Notes under the pieces: model-generated | Database searches by the model: none | The model's input: the letters and a program-made list of their open reading frames with translations, nothing else | Told to the model about the DNA's origin: nothing | Origin: Pseudomonas fluorescens | GTDB taxonomy: Bacteria > Pseudomonadota > Gammaproteobacteria > Pseudomonadales > Pseudomonadaceae | NCBI RefSeq assembly: GCF_900636825.1 | Contig: NZ_LR134318.1 | Coordinates: 5,441,501-5,505,500, forward strand | Direction of reading: 5' to 3' | DNA length: 64,000 nt | Shown here: positions 41,021 through 50,225 of the stretch, in pieces | Layout of the letters: each line of letters opens with the position of its first letter | Position numbering within the stretch: position 1 is the stretch's first letter | Position numbers and translations under genes: made by a program

Positions 41021-43447
41021 ATGTCCCGTTCGCTAGACACCTTGTTGCGCCCCAGTCTGCTGGCCGTCGCCATTGCGCTGAGCGCCCCGCTGATCAGCAG
41101 CCCGTTGCTTGCCGCCGAACAAGCGTCCAGCGTGCGTGCCTACAACCTGCCGGCAGCGCCGCTGTCGACCACGCTGAATCAGATTGCCAGCCAGGGCGGC
41201 CTCGCGCTGTCGCTGAATCCGGCGCTGGCGGCGGGCAAGACCTCGGCGCCAGTCAACGGCCAGTACGACGCGGCCGGCGCCCTGCAGGCAGCATTGCGCG
41301 GCACCGGTCTGCAACTGGAACAGAGCAGCGCGGGTACCTACACCCTGGTTGCCGTGCCTGACGGGGCGATGGCTTTGCCGGAAACTGCGATCATCGGCGT
41401 AGAAAACCTGGAAAGCGCCTGGGGCCCGGTCGAAGGCTACACCGCCACCCGCACCGCCGCCGGCACCAAGACCGACACCGCGCTGGTGGAGGCGCCGCGT
41501 TCGATTTCGGTTGCCACCCGCCAGCAAATGGACGACCGCAGCGTGCACAGTCTCGATGATGCCGTGCGCTACATGCCGGGCATCACCGCCAGCAGCTACG
41601 GCAGCGACACCCGCGCCGACTGGCTGCGCGTACGCGGGTTCGAACCGACGCAATTCCTCGACGGTCTGCCGCTGCCAAGAGGCGTGTATGCCAACCCGAA
41701 ACAGGAGACCTGGAACCTCGACCGCCTCGCCCTGCTGCGCGGCCCGGCCTCGTCGGTTTACGGCCAGACCCCGCCGGGCGGCCTGCTGGACATGGTCAGC
41801 CGACGTCCAAGCGCTGAAGCGAGCAGCGAAATCCAGTTGCAATACGGCAGCGATAATCATCGTCAGATCAACTTCGCCAGCACCGGCAAGATCGATGAGG
41901 CCGGGCAGTTTCTCTATGGCATCAGCGGCGTGGTGCGCGACAGCGGCACGCAGATCGATCACGTCGACAACAAGCGCTACAACATCGCGCCGAGCGTGAC
42001 CTGGAATATCGACGACGACACCCGGTTCACCCTGCTGACCCAGTTCACCCGCGACGATACCGGCATCACCAGCCAGTTCCTGCCGATCCAGGGCACCAGA
42101 ATCGACATGCCGTTCGGTGACGCGTCTCACCACAAAAACCTCGGCGATCCGGATTGGGAATACTACGACCGTACCTACTACGCATTGGGCTACGCATTCG
42201 AACATCGATTGAATGACGTCTGGCAGTTCAGGCAGAACCTGCGTTACACCAAGTCGGATCTATCGTTTCAAGGCCTGACCGTTGGCTCGTATCCGTTCAC
42301 TGAAGTGGATGACCAGGGCAACGTCGGGCGCACGTCCACCGTGGTCGACGAAGACATCAGCCAGTTCGCCGTGGACAACAACTTCCAGGCAGACTTTGCC
42401 ACCGGCGATGTCAGCCACACGCTGCTGTTGGGTCTCGATCATCAGCGCAGCAATACCAATTACATCTCGATCTTCGGCAATGGCCTGGACACCAACGTTG
42501 TCAGTCCGATCTATGGCCAGCCGATCGTGCGCCCGGATCGCTCCACCGCGTTCTACGACTACGACCAGAAGACCTTCCAGACCGGCCTCTACGTTCAGGA
42601 TCAGATGGCGCTCGACCAATGGCGCCTGACCCTTGGCGGGCGCGAAGACTGGGTGCACACCAGCACCAAATTCTTCAACAACAGTGACGCCACCAACACC
42701 TCGCGCGACAAGGCATTCAGTGGCAACGCAGCAATCAGCTACGTATTCGACAACGGTTTCGTGCCGTATCTGTCGTATGCCGAATCGTTCCAGACCACCA
42801 CTGGCGCCGATGCCACGTCCACCGGTTCGCTCAAACCGACCGAGGGCAAGCAGTGGGAGTTGGGCATCAAGTACCAGCCACCGGGCAGCAAAACCTTGCT
42901 CAGCGCCGCGGTGTACAACCTGACTCAGGAGAACGTCGCCGTCACCACCACGGTCGGCTCAGTGCCAATCACCAGCCAGACCGGTGAAGTGAAGGTCAAA
43001 GCCCTTGAGCTGGAAGCGACGTCGGACGTCACCGATAACCTGAAACTCATTGCCGCTTACACCCTGGCCAAATCCGAAGTGCAAAAAGGTGATTTCAAGG
43101 GCAATCGTCTGCAGTTGATGCCGAACCAGCAAGCCTCGCTCTGGGCCGATTACACTTGGCACGCAGGTGTACTTGATGGCTTCGGTGTAGGCGGTGGCGT
43201 TCGTTACACCGGCAACACCTATGGCGACCAAGGCAACACCTGGCTCGGCAAGGCTGACGCCTATACCGTGTTCGACGCCACTGTGCATTATGATCTTGGC
43301 CGTCTGGACAACAGCCTCAAAGGCGCATCGCTGGCACTCAATGCGACCAACCTGTTCGACAAGGATTACATCTCCACCTGCGACAGCTTCTACTGCTACT
43401 ACGGCGACCAACGCAGTGTCGTCGCCAGCGCCACCTACAAGTGGTAA
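41021..43447 (+). CDS. TonB-dependent siderophore receptor with N-terminal signalling domain
   Basis: 808 residues. A signal peptide ends near residue 30 (ISSPLLAAEQ). The STN signalling domain (about 35-110; VRAYNLPAAPLSTTLNQIAS) is the part that talks to FecR. The plug begins near EAPRSISVATRQQMDDRSVH, and the barrel ends in the typical aromatic C-terminus VVASATYKW. The order sigma, FecR, receptor, PepSY protein matches the ferrioxamine foxI-foxR-foxA-foxB locus of P. aeruginosa, so a hydroxamate siderophore is a fair guess, but FiuA-type ferrichrome receptors are similar. GGAG Shine-Dalgarno. Confidence 0.92.
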   Translation: MSRSLDTLLRPSLLAVAIALSAPLISSPLLAAEQASSVRAYNLPAAPLSTTLNQIASQGGLALSLNPALAAGKTSAPVNGQYDAAGALQAALRGTGLQLEQSSAGTYTLVAVPDGAMALPETAIIGVENLESAWGPVEGYTATRTAAGTKTDTALVEAPRSISVATRQQMDDRSVHSLDDAVRYMPGITASSYGSDTRADWLRVRGFEPTQFLDGLPLPRGVYANPKQETWNLDRLALLRGPASSVYGQTPPGGLLDMVSRRPSAEASSEIQLQYGSDNHRQINFASTGKIDEAGQFLYGISGVVRDSGTQIDHVDNKRYNIAPSVTWNIDDDTRFTLLTQFTRDDTGITSQFLPIQGTRIDMPFGDASHHKNLGDPDWEYYDRTYYALGYAFEHRLNDVWQFRQNLRYTKSDLSFQGLTVGSYPFTEVDDQGNVGRTSTVVDEDISQFAVDNNFQADFATGDVSHTLLLGLDHQRSNTNYISIFGNGLDTNVVSPIYGQPIVRPDRSTAFYDYDQKTFQTGLYVQDQMALDQWRLTLGGREDWVHTSTKFFNNSDATNTSRDKAFSGNAAISYVFDNGFVPYLSYAESFQTTTGADATSTGSLKPTEGKQWELGIKYQPPGSKTLLSAAVYNLTQENVAVTTTVGSVPITSQTGEVKVKALELEATSDVTDNLKLIAAYTLAKSEVQKGDFKGNRLQLMPNQQASLWADYTWHAGVLDGFGVGGGVRYTGNTYGDQGNTWLGKADAYTVFDATVHYDLGRLDNSLKGASLALNATNLFDKDYISTCDSFYCYYGDQRSVVASATYKW

Positions 43448-43479
43448 GCGAGTGAGCTGAAACAGACCCCGTTACCAGG

Positions 43480-43500
43480 CCGCCCTCACCGGGCGGTTTT
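43480..43500 (+). terminator. Terminator-like hairpin after the receptor gene
   Basis: CCGCCC/GGGCGG with a 5-nt loop then TTTTGG. It could attenuate transcription into the PepSY gene 22 nt further on. Confidence 0.75.
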
Positions 43501-43521
43501 GGTGTTTTTGAAGGTCATGCA

Positions 43522-44652
43522 ATGAAAAATAAAACGATTCGCCGCTGGTCGTTCATCCACACCTGGACCAGCCTGATCTGCACGGTGTTCTTGCTGATGC
43601 TGGCACTGACCGGTCTGCCGCTGATATTCAGCCATGAGATCGATCATTTGCTGGGCAACGCCCCTGAACTGCGCGAGATGCCGGCCGACACGCCACAGCT
43701 CAACCTGCAGCAACTGGTCGACGCCGCGCAGAAACATCGTCCGGGCGAAGTCATGCAGTATTTCGGCTATGACGACGAAGACCCGAACGCGGCGTTCGCG
43801 ATCATGGCGAAAACCGCCGACACCGAGCCGAATTCCTCGCACACGTTCATGCTCGATGCGCGTACCGGTGAAGCGCTGGAGACCCCGTCGGCCAACGGCG
43901 GCCTGATGTTGTTCATCCTGCGTTTGCATGTGGACATGTTTGCCGGGCTGCCGGGCAAATTGTTGCTGGCGTTCATGGGCTTGCTGTTCGTCGTCGCAAT
44001 CGTTTCGGGAACGGTGCTGTACCTGCCGTTCATGCGCCGTTTGAAGTTCGGCACCGTGCGCCAGGACAAATCCAGCCGCTTGCGCTGGCTCGATCTGCAC
44101 AACCTGATCGGCGTGGTGACGTTGACGTGGTGCCTGGTCGTGGGCGTAACCGGCGTCATCAGTGCCTGCGCCGACTTGCTGATCGCAGCCTGGCGCAACG
44201 ATGCGCTGACGACTCTGATCGCGCCGTATCGCGATGCGCCACCGCTGACCCAACTGGCCCCGGCCACGCGTTTGCTCGACATCGCCGAGGACGTCGCACC
44301 GGGGATGAAACCCGACTTCATCGCCTTCCCCGGCACGCGTTTTTCCAGCGAGCATCATTACTCGGTGTTCATGAAGGGCGGTACGCATCTGACCTCGCAC
44401 CTGCTGACGCCGGTGCTGATCGATGCCACCACTCTGCAAGTCACCGCCGTGGCCGAACGCCCTTGGTACATGGACGCCATGGGCATGTCGCAACCGCTGC
44501 ACTTCGGTGATTACGGCGGCATGCCGATGAAAATTCTCTGGGCGACACTTGATGTGCTGACGATCATCGTATTGGCCAGCGGCGTGTACCTCTGGGTGGT
44601 ACGACGCAAGGCCGCCAGGCCCGTGCTGGAAACCGCGGAGGCCTCGGCATGA
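43522..44652 (+). CDS. PepSY-associated membrane protein (FoxB/PiuB-like)
   Basis: 376 residues with four transmembrane helices: about 13-35 (TWTSLICTVFLLMLALTGLP), 145-170, 195-215 (VTLTWCLVVGVTGVISACAD) and 335-360. PepSY-like periplasmic loops lie between them. Such proteins act as inner-membrane siderophore reductases or uptake partners; FoxB is the nearest by gene order. Its conserved histidines (IHTW, FSHEIDH, RLHVDMF) could bind haem. The stop overlaps the next small gene. Confidence 0.85.
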   Translation: MKNKTIRRWSFIHTWTSLICTVFLLMLALTGLPLIFSHEIDHLLGNAPELREMPADTPQLNLQQLVDAAQKHRPGEVMQYFGYDDEDPNAAFAIMAKTADTEPNSSHTFMLDARTGEALETPSANGGLMLFILRLHVDMFAGLPGKLLLAFMGLLFVVAIVSGTVLYLPFMRRLKFGTVRQDKSSRLRWLDLHNLIGVVTLTWCLVVGVTGVISACADLLIAAWRNDALTTLIAPYRDAPPLTQLAPATRLLDIAEDVAPGMKPDFIAFPGTRFSSEHHYSVFMKGGTHLTSHLLTPVLIDATTLQVTAVAERPWYMDAMGMSQPLHFGDYGGMPMKILWATLDVLTIIVLASGVYLWVVRRKAARPVLETAEASA

Positions 44653-44828
44653 AGCCGCGTCAGTCGAGTTTCTGGAAAGTTTTCAGCACGCCAATCGTCA
44701 TTGCCGTGCTCAGTGCGGCGGGGTTGTTTGCGGCGTTGCTGGGGGATGGTATCTGGGATGCGTTGAGCTGGATCGGCCTCGGCGTCCCGGCATTTCTGTC
44801 CATAAGGGGGTTTCTGCCGCGAAGCTGA
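44649..44828 (+). CDS. 59-residue membrane peptide at the end of the iron-uptake operon
   Basis: A short gene overlapping the PepSY gene by 4 nt (ATGA). The product begins MKPRQSSFWKVFSTPIVIAV and has two hydrophobic segments (TPIVIAVLSAAGLFAALLGD, and a second around WIGLGVPAFLSI), with basic residues at both ends. Comparable tiny membrane proteins follow PepSY genes in related loci, so it may be a partner of the reductase. Function not known. Confidence 0.75.
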   Translation: MKPRQSSFWKVFSTPIVIAVLSAAGLFAALLGDGIWDALSWIGLGVPAFLSIRGFLPRS

Positions 44829-44833
44829 AATCC

Positions 44834-44918
44834 TGGTAGGAGCTGCGGAACGCTGCGATCTTTTGCTCTTGATCCGGCATTCAAGATCAAAAGATCGCAG
44901 CGTTCCGCAGCTCCTACG
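44834..44918. repeat. REP/BIME pair (GCGGAACGC variant)
   Basis: GTAGGAGCTGCGGAACGCTG and its exact inverse CAGCGTTCCGCAGCTCCTAC flank a 40-nt spacer. Confidence 0.92.
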
Positions 44919-44956
44919 GCTAACCTGCTTTCTTCGCCGACCACCGAGGTTTGAAC

Positions 44957-45586
44957 ATGTCCGCCCCCAGCATGACCCTGTTCCACAACACGCTCTCCCC
45001 GTTCGTGCGCAAAGTGATGGTCTTGCTCCACGAGACCGGCCAGCAGGATCGCGTCGCGTTGCAAGATTGCGTGCTCAGCCCGGTCAGCCCAAGTGCCGAA
45101 CTCAATGCCGAGAACCCGCTGGGCAAGATCCCTGCCCTGCGTCTGGCCGACGGCAATGTCATCCATGACAGCCGTGTCATTCTTGAATACCTCGACCAGC
45201 AGCATGTCGGCAATCCGCTGATTCCCCGTGAAGGCGCGGCGCGCTGGCGGCGTTTGACCCTGGCCTCAATGGCCGACGGGATCATGGATGCGTCGGTGAT
45301 GGTGCGATACGAAACCGTTCTGCGCCCGGTGGAAAAGCACTGGGACGAATGGCTCGACGCCCAGCGCGACAAAATCCGCCGCGCCCTGGCCGTGCTGGAA
45401 AAAGAAGCCGTCGCCGAGCTGACCAGCCATTTCGATGTCGCGGCAATCAGCGTGGCCTGCGCATTGGGCTATCTTGATCTGCGCTTCCCCGATCTGGGTT
45501 GGCGCGAGGCGAATCCGCAACTGGCCAACTGGTATTTCGAGGTGAGTCAGCGACCGTCCATGGTTGCGACAATGCCCAAGCCCTGA
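44957..45586 (+). CDS. Glutathione S-transferase family protein
   Basis: 209 residues from the ATG at 44957, with GAGG 8 nt upstream; a TTG two codons earlier is unlikely. An N-terminal thioredoxin-like domain (MTLFHNTLSPFVRKVMVLLH, then NPLGKIPALRLADG and IHDSRVILEYLDQ) binds glutathione; the C-terminal helical domain starts near residue 85. The active-site residue is Ser or Asn near the N-terminus, of the beta/zeta type. Substrate unknown. Confidence 0.88.
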   Translation: MSAPSMTLFHNTLSPFVRKVMVLLHETGQQDRVALQDCVLSPVSPSAELNAENPLGKIPALRLADGNVIHDSRVILEYLDQQHVGNPLIPREGAARWRRLTLASMADGIMDASVMVRYETVLRPVEKHWDEWLDAQRDKIRRALAVLEKEAVAELTSHFDVAAISVACALGYLDLRFPDLGWREANPQLANWYFEVSQRPSMVATMPKP

Positions 45587-45607
45587 TTCGGCGGCGCCTC
45601 ATCTGCC

Positions 45608-45703
45608 CCCATCGCTGGCAAGCCAGCTCCCACATTGAATCGGGACAGACCGCTGATCTGTGTGTCGGCAGACATCCTGTGGGAGCTGGCTTGCCAGCGA
45701 TGG
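45608..45703. repeat. REP inverted pair (CGCTGGCAAGCCAGC type)
   Basis: CCATCGCTGGCAAGCCAGCT and AGCTGGCTTGCCAGCGATGG, about 55 nt apart, between convergent GST and creD. Confidence 0.92.
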
Positions 45704-45785
45704 CACCATCTCGGTTCCGGCGGCAGTGCTGCAAAAATCAGCGTCAGCAACACCGCCACTTCTCTGCTCTCAGCTCTCAAGCCGC

Positions 45786-47153
45786 TCATCGCACCGCCTC
45801 CACATCAAATTCCAACGGCTTGGCCGATTTCAGCCCAATTCCGTACCAATCCAGTTTGCGCGTCAGCACCATGAACAACCCAAGCAGACCGAACAACATC
45901 AGCGAGCCCATCAGCAATGCGTAATCCTCGGCGCTGAGCAAGCCGTACAACAGGCCATACAATGCCGCCAGCCCTGCAGAAAAACTCAAGCCATGCCGCG
46001 CACTGCGCAGTACATGACTGACATAAAAACCGATCAACAACACGCAGCCACTGGCCGACAGCAGATACGCCAGGGCAAACCCGATGTGCTCTGAGAGCGA
46101 CAGCAGCAACAGATAAAAGAACGCCAGCGCGACACCGACCAAGGCGTACTGAACCGGGTGCACGGCCAGGCTCTTGAGCACTTCGAAGAGGAAAAAACCG
46201 GCGAACGTCAGAACGATGAACAACAACGCATATTTGATCGCCCGGTCGCTTTTCAGATACTGATCCACAGGATCAATGAAACTCACGCCGAAGCTGCGGC
46301 CGTTGAGCGCATCACAATCGCCGGCGACACAGCGCTCCATCGCTTCTTGCAGGTTGGTGGAGAAAAACGAGGTCTGCCAATCAGCGGTGAACCCCTGATC
46401 ATTGATCTCGCGTTTGGCCGGCAGGAAATTGCCGACGAAGCTGGGATGCGGCCAGTTCGCGGCGAGGCTGACGCTGCTGGTCTTGCCCACCGGCACCACG
46501 CGCAGGGAGCCGGTGCCTTGCAGGCGCAGATCGAAACCGAACGTCAGTTGCGTGGCTTTGCTGACATCCAGCGCTGGCAGGGTGACGTGCACGCCTTCAC
46601 CGATCCAGGCCACTTCGCTGCCGGGAACGAAATCCAGTTGCTGGCCGGCGAACTCGAGTTTCAGCGCGTTTTCGATGCCGCGAATGTCGCTTATGCCCAC
46701 CGCAAGGAACGGTGCGTCGAATTGGTAATCGGCAAAATTCTCTTTGATGCCCAATTGCGCCGGCAATGAGAATTGCCCATCAATGCGGTTGTCGGCGTGA
46801 AACAACCGCGCTTCGTAAATACCGCGCTTGCGTAGTTCGGTTTGCGCCTGGCCGTCGAGTTCGAAACGTTCCGGCAAAAAATACAAACGCCCGCGCGCTT
46901 CGCTGATGTCCTCGTAGCGCTTGTTGGTTTTCTCGTTGGTTTTCCAGGTGCGCACGACCTTGCGATACGGCACCACCATCACCGGCCCGGTCAATTGCTG
47001 GCTGTAACTGGAACTGCGGGCGATGTCTTCAAGCACACCGTCACGTAGTTGCTGACGCTCGTCGATGACGCCGTCGATCATCAGCAAAGGGATCAATAAC
47101 AGCAGGATCAGCAACGCTATCGCGCCAAGTTTTATCGTCAGATTCTTGTTCAT
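45786..47153 (-). CDS. creD: Inner membrane protein CreD
   Basis: 455 residues. Residues 8-28 are a signal-anchor (KLGAIALLILLLLIPLLMID); a large periplasmic part (VIDERQQLRDGVLEDIARSS onwards) is followed by about five transmembrane helices in the C-terminal third. Family known as CreD/CET, regulated by CreBC in E. coli and Pseudomonas and linked to envelope and beta-lactam stress. A hairpin overlaps its ribosome-binding site. Separated from creC by 151 nt with a damaged REP pair. Confidence 0.93.
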   Translation of the reverse strand: MNKNLTIKLGAIALLILLLLIPLLMIDGVIDERQQLRDGVLEDIARSSSYSQQLTGPVMVVPYRKVVRTWKTNEKTNKRYEDISEARGRLYFLPERFELDGQAQTELRKRGIYEARLFHADNRIDGQFSLPAQLGIKENFADYQFDAPFLAVGISDIRGIENALKLEFAGQQLDFVPGSEVAWIGEGVHVTLPALDVSKATQLTFGFDLRLQGTGSLRVVPVGKTSSVSLAANWPHPSFVGNFLPAKREINDQGFTADWQTSFFSTNLQEAMERCVAGDCDALNGRSFGVSFIDPVDQYLKSDRAIKYALLFIVLTFAGFFLFEVLKSLAVHPVQYALVGVALAFFYLLLLSLSEHIGFALAYLLSASGCVLLIGFYVSHVLRSARHGLSFSAGLAALYGLLYGLLSAEDYALLMGSLMLFGLLGLFMVLTRKLDWYGIGLKSAKPLEFDVEAVR

Positions 47154-47155
47154 GG

Positions 47156-47183
47156 GACTCTCCCTGTTTGGATGGGGAGAGTC
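47156..47183 (-). promoter_or_regulatory. Hairpin occluding the creD ribosome-binding site
   Basis: GACTCTCCC and GGGAGAGTC with a 10-nt loop lie immediately before the creD ATG on the minus strand. The GGGAGAG is also the creD Shine-Dalgarno, so the pairing would block ribosome access unless it is opened. Confidence 0.5.
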
Positions 47184-47235
47184 TGAAAACGCGGTGTGGA
47201 GGGAGTGTGGGGGAAATATGGAGATTGTGTGGAAA

Positions 47236-47299
47236 GATCAGAAGATCGCAGCCTTCGGCAGCTCCTACAGGTGTACGCAGTTCGTTTGCGATCTTTTGG
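47236..47299. repeat. Truncated REP/BIME pair (CCTTCGG variant)
   Basis: A full left arm (AGATCGCAGCCTTCGGCAGC) but only the TGCGATCTTTTGG end of the right arm remains. Located between creC and creD. Confidence 0.8.
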
Positions 47300-47304
47300 C
47301 TATC

Positions 47305-48723
47305 TCATGGCAGCTGCAACAAAACCTCAACGCCATGTTCGACATTGCCAATGCGCATCACCCCGCCATGCAGCTTGACCACTTCTTCAACAAAATTGAG
47401 TCCCAAACCGGTGCTCTTGCGACCGCTGTCCGGGCGCGGCAGTGAATAGAAGCGTTCGGTCAGGCGCGGCAAGGCGTAATCGGGGATCGGCGCGGTTTCA
47501 TTGAACAAGCGAAACGCGATCTGCTCGCCAACCCGCTCGGCACTCAAGCGCAACAAGCCATGCGTCGGCGTGAAATCAAGGGCGTTTTCCAGCACATTTC
47601 CCAGCGCCTGGCGCAACAGAAACGGTTCGCCTATCAGCAGCAGATCCGCCGCTATAGCCTGCTCGACCCGCAATTGCTTGCGTTCGATCCGCGCCGCCTG
47701 CCCCTGCAACAACTCGCCAACCAACACCGCCAGCGGCACGGCCACTCGTTCCTCCAGCCCTTGCCGCTGTTCGACCTGCGCCAGATTCAGCAATCGTTCG
47801 ATCAACTGCTGCATCCGCGCACTTTCGCTATCGATATTGCCGACGAAGCGCAAGCGCTGCACCGGCGCCATTTCACCTTGCAGCAACTCGGCTGCGCCGC
47901 GGATCGCCGCCAGTGGGCTCTTCAATTCGTGGGTCAGGGTATGGACATAACGCTCGACGTAGGCCTTGCCTTCCAGTTGCGTGCGCATTTGTTCTACCGC
48001 TGTCGCCAGTTGTTCGAGTTCGCCGCCGCGATAGTGCGGCACCTCCACCCGGCGCCCTTCGCTCACCGCTTGCGCGTAGCCGGTCAAGCGATGCAGCGCG
48101 CGGCTCAGCCACCATGAGAGCAACGCACCGAACAACAAACCGAGGCCGATCAACCCGGCGCCGTAAATCAGCAGGCGTTTTTCCGTGCGATCGACATAAG
48201 GCTGCAATGAACTGTTGGGTTTGGCCACAGTGACCACGCCGATGATCTTGCCGTTGTCGCGGATCGGCGCGCCGACGTGCATCACCGAAGAGCTCGGGTC
48301 ATCCGGATCACTGCGGCTCGAACGCGCGCCGTACTCACCGCGCAGCGTCAGGTAGACGTCGTTCCAGCGCGAATAATCCTGGCCGACCGCCACCCCGCTC
48401 GAGTCGAGCACGACCACGCCTTTGGCATCGGTCACGTAGATCCGGTGGTTGACCTGATTTTTCGCCAGGCCCCAGATCGTCGCTTGCGGCTGACGTTCAC
48501 CGTAGGCGCGGAGCAACTCGGGCCAGCGGTTCGCGCTAAGCGTGCCGGCCTTGAAATCATCGCGCAGAATTTCCGCCATCAGGTTGGCCGTGTCGACCAG
48601 GGTTTCTTCGGTGGACTGCCGCACGCCGGGGCGGATTTCTTCCATCACCGTGTGGAGTACGAAATAGCCGGTCAGGCCGACAAACAGCACGTACACCAGA
48701 AATATCCGCAAGCCCAACGACAT
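47305..48723 (-). CDS. creC: Sensor histidine kinase CreC
   Basis: 472 residues. An N-terminal membrane helix (IFLVYVLFVGLTGYFVLHTV, about 6-25), a periplasmic sensor with a CreC-type PAS-like fold, a second helix near residues 185-205 and HAMP follow. The phosphoacceptor His is in THELKSPLAAIRG, and the ATPase lobe has RQALGNVLENALDFTP and STGLGLNFVEE. CreC senses carbon or peptidoglycan-related signals and phosphorylates CreB. The start overlaps the creB stop by one base. Confidence 0.95.
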   Translation of the reverse strand: MSLGLRIFLVYVLFVGLTGYFVLHTVMEEIRPGVRQSTEETLVDTANLMAEILRDDFKAGTLSANRWPELLRAYGERQPQATIWGLAKNQVNHRIYVTDAKGVVVLDSSGVAVGQDYSRWNDVYLTLRGEYGARSSRSDPDDPSSSVMHVGAPIRDNGKIIGVVTVAKPNSSLQPYVDRTEKRLLIYGAGLIGLGLLFGALLSWWLSRALHRLTGYAQAVSEGRRVEVPHYRGGELEQLATAVEQMRTQLEGKAYVERYVHTLTHELKSPLAAIRGAAELLQGEMAPVQRLRFVGNIDSESARMQQLIERLLNLAQVEQRQGLEERVAVPLAVLVGELLQGQAARIERKQLRVEQAIAADLLLIGEPFLLRQALGNVLENALDFTPTHGLLRLSAERVGEQIAFRLFNETAPIPDYALPRLTERFYSLPRPDSGRKSTGLGLNFVEEVVKLHGGVMRIGNVEHGVEVLLQLP

Positions 48724-49403
48724 CAGCTATGCCCCGGGCTGTAGCTGTAGCCGAGGCCGCGATGGGTCTGGATCGGTTCGGCTTCGGCACGCACCAGACG
48801 CAACTTGGCGCGCACGCTTTTGATGTGGCTATCGATACTGCGCTCGTAACCGGCATCGGCGGCAACACCCAGCGCATCGAGCAATTGCTCGCGGCTGAAC
48901 ACCCGCTGCGGTTGTTCCAGCAGGCATTGCAGCAGACGGAATTCGTGACGGGTCAGGCTCAACGGCTGGCCGCGATAGCTGATCTGCACGCGTTCGGCGT
49001 CGATGCGAAACAGCACTGAGTTCGCCTCGGTGACCGTGCGCGGCGCCATGCGCTTGAGGATGGCCCGCACCCGGGCTGCGACTTCTCGCGGGCTGAACGG
49101 TTTGACGACGTAATCGTCGGCACCGATCTCCAGCCCCACCACGCGGTCGATCTCGGCATCGCGAGCGCTGAGAAACAGCACCGGCACTTCGCTGAAACGT
49201 CGCAGTTGCTTGCAGGTCTCGAAGCCACTGATGTCCGGCAGGCCGATATCAAGGATGATCAGATCGGCCGGGCTCTGCCGCTGATGCTCAAGCGCCGCCG
49301 CGCCGAGGCTCAGCCACGTGGTGGTGAACCCCTCGCCTTGCAAAGCAAAAATCAGCGTGTCGGCAATCGCCGCTTCGTCTTCGACAATCAGGATGTGCGG
49401 CAT
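48723..49403 (-). CDS. creB: Response regulator CreB
   Basis: 226 residues, OmpR/PhoB family. Receiver with acidic pair Glu8-Asp9, phosphoacceptor Asp52 (LIILDIGLPDI) and Lys in VVKPFSPREV; the C-terminal winged helix includes LTRHEFRLLQCLLEQPQRVF and the DSHIKSVRAKLR recognition helix. Binds tandem TTCAC repeats in other bacteria; no such tandem repeat was found upstream of creD here. Confidence 0.95.
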   Translation of the reverse strand: MPHILIVEDEAAIADTLIFALQGEGFTTTWLSLGAAALEHQRQSPADLIILDIGLPDISGFETCKQLRRFSEVPVLFLSARDAEIDRVVGLEIGADDYVVKPFSPREVAARVRAILKRMAPRTVTEANSVLFRIDAERVQISYRGQPLSLTRHEFRLLQCLLEQPQRVFSREQLLDALGVAADAGYERSIDSHIKSVRAKLRLVRAEAEPIQTHRGLGYSYSPGHS

Positions 49404-49472
49404 GGCGTCCGAGCCCGTGACAGGTAATGCGCGAACGGTGCCCCAAGCCCGGCGTTACGTCAATCAGACCAC

Positions 49473-49979
49473 TCAGCAGTCAGGCTTGTCGGCGGTATAA
49501 CGCCGGGCCGGGTTCACCGCCGCGCCGAACTCGCGCAAGGCTTTGGCGCCGATCAACAGCGGATAATTGAAGTGGCTGCGGTCGGTCAGGTTGACCTCGA
49601 CGGTGCGTTTGACATTGCCCAGGCACAGCTCCAGATCGACCACCGGGCGCTTGGCAACGTCAGTCGCGTCGCGTTCTTCGTCGTCCTCGTCGGAACGGCT
49701 TTTGATCTTGCTGATGCGCGCCACCTTGTGTTCGAAGACCTTGTTGCTGGCGTCCTTGGTGGCGAGGCGAAAACGCACCCAGTCTTCGCCGTCACGGGTG
49801 AAGGTTTCGATGTCCTTGGCCGACAGCGAAGCGGTCAGTGCACCGGTGTCCATCTTGGCCTTGAGCACTTCACCGCCGATTTCCGGCAGCGCGATATATT
49901 CGTAACGCCCATACAGGGTTGGCTCGGCGGCCATGACCGGCAGCGCGACGAGGGCAAACAGAGCAAGGAGGGATTTCAC
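49473..49979 (-). CDS. Retropepsin-like aspartic endopeptidase (RimB/PF05618 family)
   Basis: 168 residues with a signal peptide (MKSLLALFALVALPVMAAEP, cleavage near 18). The DTG motif at 44-46 (KAKMDTGALTASLSAKD) is the aspartic-protease signature of this family, often mislabelled ATP-dependent zinc protease. An acidic insert RSDEDDEERDATD lies in the middle. It is a likely periplasmic peptidase or binding protein; the function is unproven. A gene of this type lies next to creBCD in P. aeruginosa (PA0462). Confidence 0.85.
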   Translation of the reverse strand: MKSLLALFALVALPVMAAEPTLYGRYEYIALPEIGGEVLKAKMDTGALTASLSAKDIETFTRDGEDWVRFRLATKDASNKVFEHKVARISKIKSRSDEDDEERDATDVAKRPVVDLELCLGNVKRTVEVNLTDRSHFNYPLLIGAKALREFGAAVNPARRYTADKPDC

Positions 49980-50050
49980 GTAAGGGGCTTCCTTGGAAGG
50001 TTGGGCAACGGGATTTTAGACCGTCACCTTTGAATTCGTTCGGCTGAATC

Positions 50051-50130
50051 AAGATCGAAAGATCGCAGCCTTCGGCAGCTCCTACACCGATCCCTGTAGG
50101 AGCTGCCGAAGGCTGCGATCTTTTGATCTT
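50051..50130. repeat. REP/BIME pair (CCTTCGG variant)
   Basis: Arms AAGATCGAAAGATCGCAGCC and GGCTGCGATCTTTTGATCTT around a spacer; 12 nt of TACACCGATCCCTG separates the inner ends. Confidence 0.92.
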
Positions 50131-50225
50131 ACGGTTTGAATAGTGAAACATTCGTCAGTGCCGATTTGGCCTGTCGCCTGAAGCTGCTTATCATGGCCCG
50201 TCCAACCGATTGCAAAGAGTTGCCT

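Noticed and set aside
47184..47304. CreB-binding tandem TTCAC repeats before creD
   Set aside because: I looked for TTCAC-N6-TTCAC on both strands in this interval and found none; the site may be absent, changed or further upstream.
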